The notes beneath the pieces are model-generated. The model searched no databases. It was given only the letters and a program-made list of their open reading frames with translations, and was not told the origin of the DNA. A DNA stretch of 64,000 nucleotides from Silurus meridionalis. Its lineage: Eukaryota; Chordata; Actinopteri; Siluriformes; Siluridae. Of this stretch, positions 59,629 to 64,000 are shown one piece after another; the stretch's first letter is position 1; every line of letters begins with the position of its first letter. A program made the position numbers and the translations under genes. The stretch is taken from positions 6,063,501 through 6,127,500 of the forward strand of contig NC_060891.1 in the NCBI RefSeq assembly GCF_014805685.1, given 5' to 3'.

Positions 59629-62219
59629 TCAGGATTTCATCATCTTTGTCTGCGTAGTGAGAGTAACATGCCGCTGATGCTCCCTAGCCTGTTTGTCTAC
59701 ATTGAGGTGAAAGATTACATCCCTGCTGCTTTTGCTGGTATGGACAACCACAAGAAGATAGTGTGATTTTTCTTTTCTTTCGTGGTTTTGTTTAGTGTTG
59801 TAATTCTATCTTGCTTGGATTCTCAGATTTCACAGATGCTCTCTTCAATCCTGTGAAGACAACAAAGCCTGCAAAACAGGAGGCAAGTTTTACATGAAGT
59901 TATACATTAAACTGGCATTAAGCTTTGAGAACACACAAAAAGTTATCCAATTGTTCAATTCAAATTAAAATAATTGTAAGTTAGGGACAAGTTAATTAGG
60001 TTAATGGTAAGTTAGGTTGATTTCTATCTTTTGCAATAAAAGCATACATATTATGATAAGAGTGATTTATCTAAATACAATTTATCTGCCTCCAGAGTGC
60101 TAACTATGTAAGCAAATATGAGATGCCCGGTGCTGCAGTTGTTCCAGCCACAGGCAAGAAATTTGATTTATTAATCAGAGATCAGCATCATAAAAGATAG
60201 TAACATTTGTAGACTATATGTATATTCTTTGGTGTAATAATTCACTTTTCTTATATGTAACAATATTTTGCAGTGCCAGAAGGGGGAGAGGCTCCAGCAG
60301 AGGGCAATGCTACCCCTTTAGAAACACCTTCTTCAGGCACAGATCCTAAATCAGAGTCCAATGAGGCAGAAACTCCCAAGTCTGACAACGAGCCAGAGGC
60401 GCCAGCGACCTCAGAAGAGCCTCCTCAATCTGAAGCACCGGCACCAGCCGAAGAGGCTCCTCCCACAGAGGCACCTCCTCCTTCTGAAGAAGCCCCACCC
60501 GCTGAAGAACCTGCACCATCAGAAGAGGCTCCTCCCTCAGAGGCACCACCACCTTCAGAAGAGGCTCCTCCCTCAGAGGCTCCTCCACCTTCAGAAGAGG
60601 CCCCTCCCACTGAGGCACCTCCACCTTCAGAAGAGGCTCCCCAAGAAACCCCTGCACCATCAGAAACCCCTGAGGCAGAGAATCCAACTGATCCAAATGG
60701 TGAGCCTGCTGCAAACGTGGAGCCAGAACCACAAGTTAATGCTGCTCCAGACTCTAACCCTGCCAGTGCGGAGCAGGATGCTCCTGTAGTTGACTCTGCA
60801 GCACCTGCGGAGGTTGCTGCTACTGGTCAAAGTGCAGCAAATGAGAATTCAGGGCTTTGTGGAGCTCTGGGTAGGCTGTGTAAGATGTGAACCAGAGCAT
60901 AATGAGTTATATTTCAATGGTAATGGTTTAACATTGCACACACCAGTAGATGTCTAAGAAAACACATTATGCTTGTATATTTTCTGTCAAATATATGTAT
61001 AAAAAACTTGTACTTGCATGCTTGACCTTGTACTGCTTCAAATTACCTACAAACTATTAAAAGTCCCACTGTCTCACTTACCGTCTTTGTCTCTCTGCTG
61101 TCCCTCACACAAAAACCATTCACACCACACAACCTCACCCACACCCACACACAACACACACACACAGAGCTGGCCTCTGTGACCTGTGATGAACTGCAGC
61201 AGCACAAGAACTACCTGAAGGTCATCAAGAGGCAGGAGAAAGAAGTGAAAGAGCTGGAAAAGAAGTCACAGAAGAAGGCAGAGGAGCTAACTCAGAAATA
61301 CAGTGACCTCTTCAAATCGCTCAAGAAGAAGACCACGTCGAAGAAGAATGAGTAAACAGAGATCTACCACTGCTTTTATTTATGCAGTCCTGTTGAGAGT
61401 ATCTATTTCTTTAAATTGGCAATCTTGAGGGCATAGATATTTATTTTCTGTGTCTTTGTGGATATCATGCTGTTGTGTTGTGATGGGCTGTGCTGTGATT
61501 TCGGCGTCTTTGTGAACGTGGTCTTAATGTGAATACATATTTAACCCCTTAAATGCAAACTCAATGAATCCAGACATACATTTCACAGAACTGCACGCCT
61601 TTTCGTTTCAATGTAGTTAGAAAAAAGTCACCAAATACTATATTTCAAGATAAAGAACTGAATATAATATCGATTTTAAGGGGTTAAAACAACTGCGTGA
61701 CTAAAATTGACAACCATGCCTAGAATACACCTAATATTTTACAAACATCAAAATACATTTTAAAAGACAAAGAATTATCAAATGTACAAACCAGGGATGG
61801 GTTCCACTGCATACAATATGTAAAGAACACCATATTAAACTGAACATCCGGACTTCTATTTATTATCTATCAACCATAAAACAGGCATCTACTTCTAGGC
61901 ATGGTTAAATCTATTTAGTCACTATTTTTGAACTATTTACCATTATTTAAATTTTGGAGTTAAAGCAGTTCAATGCACCTGATCACTCGTATGCATGTAA
62001 GTCTGTTTTCTCCAATCATTATTTTTATTAAGAAACCAAATTCACTAGTTCCAGGTCAATTTGTAGTGACTTATTTCCTTGCTGTTCAGGGCTGCAGCCG
62101 AAGAGCTTAAAGCAGAGCAAATCAATGAGCTGAAAACAAAGCTGCAGACGGAGCTTCGATCACTGTGGGTGGAGAAATATGATCAGCTAAAGAAGAAGAA
62201 AGAGCAACATGCCTCTGAG
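44890..62219 (+). CDS. plcb2: PLCB2, phospholipase C beta 2 (3'-partial)
   Basis: Phosphoinositide-specific phospholipase C: hydrolyses PIP2 to IP3 and diacylglycerol at the plasma membrane, activated by Galphaq and Gbetagamma. 27 coding exons join without a frame break into 1,144 residues. Order: PH (about 1-140), EF hands (about 145-300), X box (about 315-465), acidic X-Y linker (about 470-530), Y box (about 545-665), C2 (about 680-800), a long Pro/Glu/Ala linker (about 805-1,040) and the start of the C-terminal coiled coil (1,041 on). Catalytic His325 (SSHNTYLT) and His372 (ITHGFTM), and calcium ligands Asn326, Glu355, Asp357 and Glu406, are all present. PLCB2 rather than PLCB1/3/4 is supported by stretches such as [30 protein letters not shown] and [13 protein letters not shown]. 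Human PLCB2 has about 1,185 residues, so the last exons lie beyond the window. Confidence 0.95.
45588..45665 (+). CDS. plcb2: plcb2 exon 2 (PH domain)
   Basis: 26 codons containing [24 protein letters not shown] acceptor, AAG|GTAAGC donor. Confidence 0.95.
46385..46453 (+). CDS. plcb2: plcb2 exon 3 (PH domain)
   Basis: 23 codons, [20 protein letters not shown] then LPK; donor AAA|GTAAAT. Confidence 0.95.
46592..46632. repeat. (GA)n microsatellite
   Basis: About 20 GA units in plcb2 intron 3. Confidence 0.95.
46790..47195 (+). mobile_element. Tc1-related non-coding repeat in plcb2 intron 3
   Basis: Both ends visible: CACTATATAGACACATGACC at the left and CCCAATACTTTTGTCCATAA then AGTGTATA at the right. 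Same family as at 31,460; no transposase frame survives. Confidence 0.65.
47810..47950 (+). CDS. plcb2: plcb2 exon 4 (PH domain end)
   Basis: 47 codons with [19 protein letters not shown] and [20 protein letters not shown]. Confidence 0.96.
47951..49423. other. plcb2 intron 4
   Basis: About 1.5 kb, AT-rich with a short (CTA)n/(TTA)n run near 49,060-49,100. Nothing else recognised. Confidence 0.5.
49424..49503 (+). CDS. plcb2: plcb2 exon 5 (PH/EF junction)
   Basis: [20 protein letters not shown] then QVYLDK, ending CT|GTAAGA. Confidence 0.95.
49731..49784 (+). CDS. plcb2: plcb2 exon 6 (EF hands)
   Basis: [17 protein letters not shown], donor TA|GTAAGT inside the codon for Tyr. Confidence 0.95.
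49871..49946 (+). CDS. plcb2: plcb2 exon 7 (EF hands)
   Basis: [20 protein letters not shown] then LPKGK; CCACAG acceptor. Confidence 0.95.
50405..50505 (+). CDS. plcb2: plcb2 exon 8 (EF hands)
   Basis: [20 protein letters not shown] then [13 protein letters not shown]. Confidence 0.95.
50698..50858 (+). CDS. plcb2: plcb2 exon 9 (EF hands)
   Basis: [20 protein letters not shown], then [16 protein letters not shown] and [14 protein letters not shown]. Confidence 0.96.
51022..51168 (+). CDS. plcb2: plcb2 exon 10 (start of X box)
   Basis: Ends with the catalytic box [13 protein letters not shown], holding His325 and Asn326. Donor G|GTAACA. Confidence 0.96.
51771..51834. repeat. (CT)n microsatellite at an acceptor
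   Basis: A (CT)n tract of about 60 bp forms most of the polypyrimidine region before exon 11, ending 16 bp upstream of it. Confidence 0.95.
51851..52008 (+). CDS. plcb2: plcb2 exon 11 (X box)
   Basis: [19 protein letters not shown] and [12 protein letters not shown]: Glu355, Asp357 and His372. Donor AGG|GTCAGG is weak but is the only one that keeps the frame. Confidence 0.95.
52123..52205 (+). CDS. plcb2: plcb2 exon 12 (X box)
   Basis: [20 protein letters not shown] then SFENHVD, with Glu406. Confidence 0.96.
52289..52373 (+). CDS. plcb2: plcb2 exon 13 (X box)
   Basis: [20 protein letters not shown] then TEPLEKYP. Confidence 0.96.
52550..52685 (+). CDS. plcb2: plcb2 exon 14 (X box end, linker)
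   Basis: [20 protein letters not shown] then NKKG; then a Pro/Lys-rich linker. Confidence 0.95.
52775..52899 (+). CDS. plcb2: plcb2 exon 15 (acidic X-Y linker)
   Basis: Very acidic ([17 protein letters not shown]). In PLC-beta enzymes this linker covers the active site and is displaced at the membrane. Donor GAA|GTAATG. Confidence 0.93.
53224..53320 (+). CDS. plcb2: plcb2 exon 16 (Y box start)
   Basis: [20 protein letters not shown] then [12 protein letters not shown]. Confidence 0.96.
53435..53519 (+). CDS. plcb2: plcb2 exon 17 (Y box)
   Basis: [20 protein letters not shown] then KSAVEFV; donor GA|GTATCC. Confidence 0.95.
53790..54170 (+). mobile_element. Decayed Tc1-like element in plcb2 intron 17
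   Basis: Pieces of transposase in three frames: [12 protein letters not shown], then [20 protein letters not shown] and KLVKGYTED, the usual C-terminal end of this Tc1 family. Termini are not visible. Confidence 0.7.
54390..54514 (+). CDS. plcb2: plcb2 exon 18 (Y box)
   Basis: [20 protein letters not shown] then [16 protein letters not shown]. Confidence 0.96.
54515..58474. other. plcb2 intron 18 (about 4 kb)
   Basis: The longest plcb2 intron in the window, enlarged by an antisense Rex1-like LINE of about 2.2 kb. Outside it I recognise nothing. Confidence 0.6.
55280..57535 (-). mobile_element. Rex1-like LINE, antisense in plcb2 intron 18
   Basis: Read on the - strand from about 57,535: endonuclease pieces ([68 protein letters not shown]), a linker ([40 protein letters not shown]), then the reverse-transcriptase C-terminus ([35 protein letters not shown]) and a 3' UTR rich in GTGCAA units. 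The central reverse-transcriptase domain is deleted and frames are broken, so it is inactive. The Rex1 name rests on motif recognition. Confidence 0.85.
58475..58626 (+). CDS. plcb2: plcb2 exon 19, followed by a GC donor
   Basis: [20 protein letters not shown] then [14 protein letters not shown]; ends LSIK. The donor is AAG|GCAAGT, a GC site with an otherwise perfect consensus. No GT nearby keeps the frame into the next exon. Confidence 0.94.
59062..59226 (+). CDS. plcb2: plcb2 exon 20 (C2 domain)
   Basis: [34 protein letters not shown] and [13 protein letters not shown]. Confidence 0.96.
59391..59490 (+). CDS. plcb2: plcb2 exon 21 (C2 domain)
   Basis: [20 protein letters not shown] then [13 protein letters not shown]. 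Confidence 0.96.
59592..59626. repeat. (TG)n tract at the exon 22 acceptor
   Basis: About 17 TG units ending six bases before the acceptor AG; TATTC is all that separates it. Confidence 0.97.
59633..59737 (+). CDS. plcb2: plcb2 exon 22 (C2 domain end)
   Basis: [20 protein letters not shown] then [14 protein letters not shown]. 105 bp with phase 1 on both sides, so it can be skipped in frame. Confidence 0.95.
59827..59882 (+). CDS. plcb2: plcb2 exon 23, followed by a GC donor
   Basis: (D)[18 protein letters not shown]. Donor GAG|GCAAGT. Using the nearby GT (GGCAA|GTTTTA) would give a stop two codons into the next exon. Confidence 0.88.
60096..60153 (+). CDS. plcb2: plcb2 exon 24, followed by a GC donor
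   Basis: [19 protein letters not shown]. Donor CACAG|GCAAGA. The alternative GCA|GTTGTT gives a frame that stops early in exon 25. Confidence 0.8.
60274..60870 (+). CDS. plcb2: plcb2 exon 25 (Pro/Glu/Ala repeat linker)
   Basis: 198 codons, low complexity. Residues of the type [12 protein letters not shown] repeat about seven times between 60,440 and 60,650, flanked by Ser/Asn/Glu-rich DNA. Lys and aromatic residues are nearly absent, so it should be disordered and strongly acidic. The donor CTGG|GTAGGC is modest; reading through it gives GRLCKM and a stop at 60,888-60,890. Confidence 0.9.
60440..60650 (+). repeat. Coding minisatellite in plcb2 exon 25
   Basis: Imperfect 36-bp units built on GAAGAGGCTCCTCCC and GAGGCACCTCCACCTTCA, each encoding about 12 residues. 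Unit sequences differ by few substitutions, suggesting recent expansion. Confidence 0.85.
61130..61167. repeat. CA-rich tract at the exon 26 acceptor
   Basis: CACACC and (CA)n runs replace the usual T-rich tract up to ACACAG. Confidence 0.9.
61168..61351 (+). CDS. plcb2: plcb2 exon 26 (C-terminal coiled coil start)
   Basis: [20 protein letters not shown], then [20 protein letters not shown]: a basic/acidic heptad helix matching the start of the distal C-terminal domain used for Galphaq and membrane contact. The acceptor follows a CA-rich tract. Confidence 0.93.
62090..62219 (+). CDS. plcb2: plcb2 exon 27 (coiled coil)
   Basis: [20 protein letters not shown] then [18 protein letters not shown]; donor GAG|GTACCA, phase 0. 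The next exon is outside the window. Confidence 0.94.
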
Positions 62220-63629
62220 GTACCAATCAGCTCTTAAATCCACATGATCACATCTGTAGGTCAGAAATTTTACAATTAAATACTTTATATTGCTGTGCAT
62301 GTTCTGGATTATTCTGAACATATTGTTCATGTTCATTTTATTTTTTAGCAGTATTACTGTTTTGGCTTATTTCAAGTGCAAATAGGGTTCAAGGATAAAT
62401 ATTCATAAAGTCTCTTAAAACACTTAACTATAATACAACTCATTGTAAAACAGATGCCAAGTCCATCATCAAACATTTTTGTTTGAGAGCTCTGCTCATC
62501 AACATGAATGAGTGTATGACACATGAGCACTATGTCCATTGTGTTTGTGTCTAGAGCACAGTGAACCAATCTTTACAAATGAGAGGTATGTTTTGATGTT
62601 TGTTGAATGACGTTTGAGAGCAGGGATTGGAAAACAAACCAGTAATATGCCTCTACCTTAATCAAGAGACAGGAAAACACTGGTTATGAGTTGGATATGT
62701 GGATAAATTCCTAGCAATATTTGAGATATTAGAAATTGATATAATGCTCTTTTTTATGGATAATTCTATTAAACAGAACATTAATCCAATTGACAATCTG
62801 CACATATTAAAAAGAAAATAAATTGTCATACTATGCTATTACAGTTTTTCTCAGTTTCTTTGGAGCATCTTTCTCGAATCATCATCTCAAAATCATTAGT
62901 TCATTTCTCAAACTTGGGTATTTGTGTCAATGAACATCTCATTGCCATCAGAATGAAAAGTCTCTTTGTCATTGTTTACGAACAAGATCGTCAAAATGTT
63001 TAGTCATGTTGTCAGTATGACGGTGCACAATCTCAGTATTTCTTGATATAAACTACGGTTTGGATTACAGTGATTGAAAATGCACAAAATTTTCATTCTT
63101 TCTGTTAGGCATCTATGTATTTCAGCAGCACAAATGAATTTATTAGATTTTATTTGATTGCATATTTGATTTATATTGATTGATCGGACAGGATTCACAC
63201 TTTTACTGTACTGTAATAGTGTTCAATTGTTTCTTGGATGTTCGTCCATTTTCAGAAATTGTAATTCTATGTTTTGGTCTGTTGTCAAATGAAGATTCAC
63301 AAGATTCACCTTTGACCTATTTTAGGGAACTATTTAATAATTGGTTGATCTGATGCTGTACACTCTCCTTCATTACTGACATTAGATTCATCTGCACAAT
63401 TCATCAATTCAAGTAACATTAAAAAAAAAGTTTAATTGAAATTTAAGCTTGACAGATTCTGACAACTGGTTTAATCATTTTGCATTCAATGAATTATGCA
63501 ATAAACTGATGCCGAGATGTTTCATTGTCATGTATTAAGTTACTTTGCTAGTTTGTAGGATTGATAGAATGCATACAACTAAAACACACACAGTTTTATA
63601 AAATGGTAAGCATTGATAGTTTATACAAG
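62220..63629. other. plcb2 intron 27 (left part)
   Basis: No exon found for the rest of the C-terminal domain. It holds the right copy of a duplicated repeat; the SINE follows. Confidence 0.5.
63059..63520 (+). repeat. Dispersed repeat pair, right copy
   Basis: Partner of 42,764-43,215 in the same orientation, with the same block order and similar divergence. Its left flank (CTCAGTTTCTTTGGAGCATC, from about 62,850) may belong to the same repeat. Confidence 0.75.
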
Positions 63630-63645
63630 ATGCATACTATAAATT

Positions 63646-63878
63646 CTGGTCCCCTGGTGGTCTAGTGGTTAAGATGCAGTGCTCTCACCGTGGCGGCGAC
63701 CTGGGTTCGATCCCCGGTCAGGGAACCATCCCCAGCCACTTTCAGTGCCGGTCCCAAGCCTGGATAAATTGTGGAGGGTTGCGTTAGGAAGGGCATTCAG
63801 CGTAAAAACATGTGCCAAATCAAACGTGCGGACGATCCGCTGTGGCGACCCCTAACGGGAGAAGCCGAAAGAAAGTTT
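63646..63878 (+). mobile_element. Young tRNA-Glu-derived SINE with LINE-derived body
   Basis: The head resembles tRNA-Glu(CUC): TGGTGGTCTAGTGGTTAAGA (A box), GCTCTCACC around the anticodon and GGGTTCGATCCCCGGTCAGG (B box). The body (about 63,736-63,832: CAGTGCCGGTCCCAAGCCTG, GGAGGGTTGCGTTAGGAAGG, AACATGTGCCAAATCAAA) matches the 5' leader of the LINE at 127. The tail GATCCGCTGTGGCGACCCCT follows. Exact 16-bp duplications (63,630-63,645 and 63,879-63,894) flank it. Confidence 0.92.
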
Positions 63879-64000
63879 ATGCATACTATAAATTGGAGAT
63901 TTACCTGAATTTGAATGTAGGCACTACAGTACATTTTGCTACTACATGCACTACTACTACATGTAGGTAAAGACATATCCTGAATACTGTGATGTAGTTA

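Noticed and set aside
60346..60789. Long ORFs overlapping plcb2 exon 25 in other frames (both strands)
   Set aside because: They are shadows of the repetitive Pro/Glu/Ala coding sequence and lack splice or start context.
63650..63727. Functional tRNA-Glu gene
   Set aside because: The acceptor stem has an extra base, and the unit continues directly into a LINE-derived body and is flanked by target duplications, so it is a SINE head.
62220..64000. Further plcb2 exons at the right edge
   Set aside because: No basic/acidic helical frame with splice sites was seen; the ORFs at 62,372 and 63,004 on the - strand have no support.

Overview
The window is vertebrate, almost certainly teleost, genomic DNA. 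It has long AT-rich introns, many dinucleotide microsatellites and fish-type transposons (Tc1/mariner, hAT, Rex1-like and RTE-like LINEs, tRNA-derived SINEs). The repeat mix resembles otophysan fish, perhaps a catfish; that is an inference from repeat style only. No prokaryotic feature, CRISPR array, rRNA gene or functional tRNA gene was seen.

Three protein genes are supported by family recognition and by exon phases that join without a break. (1) ccdc9b (coiled-coil domain containing 9B), + strand: nine coding exons from 10,075 to about 26,259/26,318; the 5' exons lie left of the window. (2) inafm2 (InaF-motif containing 2), - strand: one coding exon, 39,416-40,018, in the only clear CpG-rich island. 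(3) plcb2 (phospholipase C beta 2), + strand: 27 coding exons from 44,890 to 62,219, which join into 1,144 codons and run off the right edge. Order and relative orientation match the human 15q15.1 neighbourhood (PLCB2, INAFM2, CCDC9B) as I know it.

Layout. 127-2,045: decayed RTE-like LINE. 3,757-4,776: rearranged Tc1 remnant with a foldback. 10,075-27,126: ccdc9b, its introns full of DNA transposons (nested hATs at 20,040-21,243; a Tc1 interrupted by a retroposon at 22,593-24,475; a mariner at 24,670-25,200). 27,127-39,415: intergenic repeats. 39,416-40,470: inafm2 and its GC-rich 5' region. 40,520-44,640: intergenic Tc1 remnants. 44,654-62,219: plcb2, with an antisense Rex1-like LINE in intron 18. 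62,220-64,000: next plcb2 intron, holding a young SINE with a perfect 16-bp target duplication.

The three genes are not a pathway. plcb2 is the signalling gene: a Gbetagamma/Gq-activated PIP2 hydrolase, known from leukocytes and taste cells. Its 3' half is structurally odd: three introns appear to start with GC, one 3' splice site abuts a (TG)n tract, another has a CA-rich tract, and one exon of about 600 bp encodes a Pro/Glu/Ala tandem-repeat linker. I found no convincing wholly new system; the best leads concern plcb2 splicing and the linker, plus several nested or composite mobile elements.
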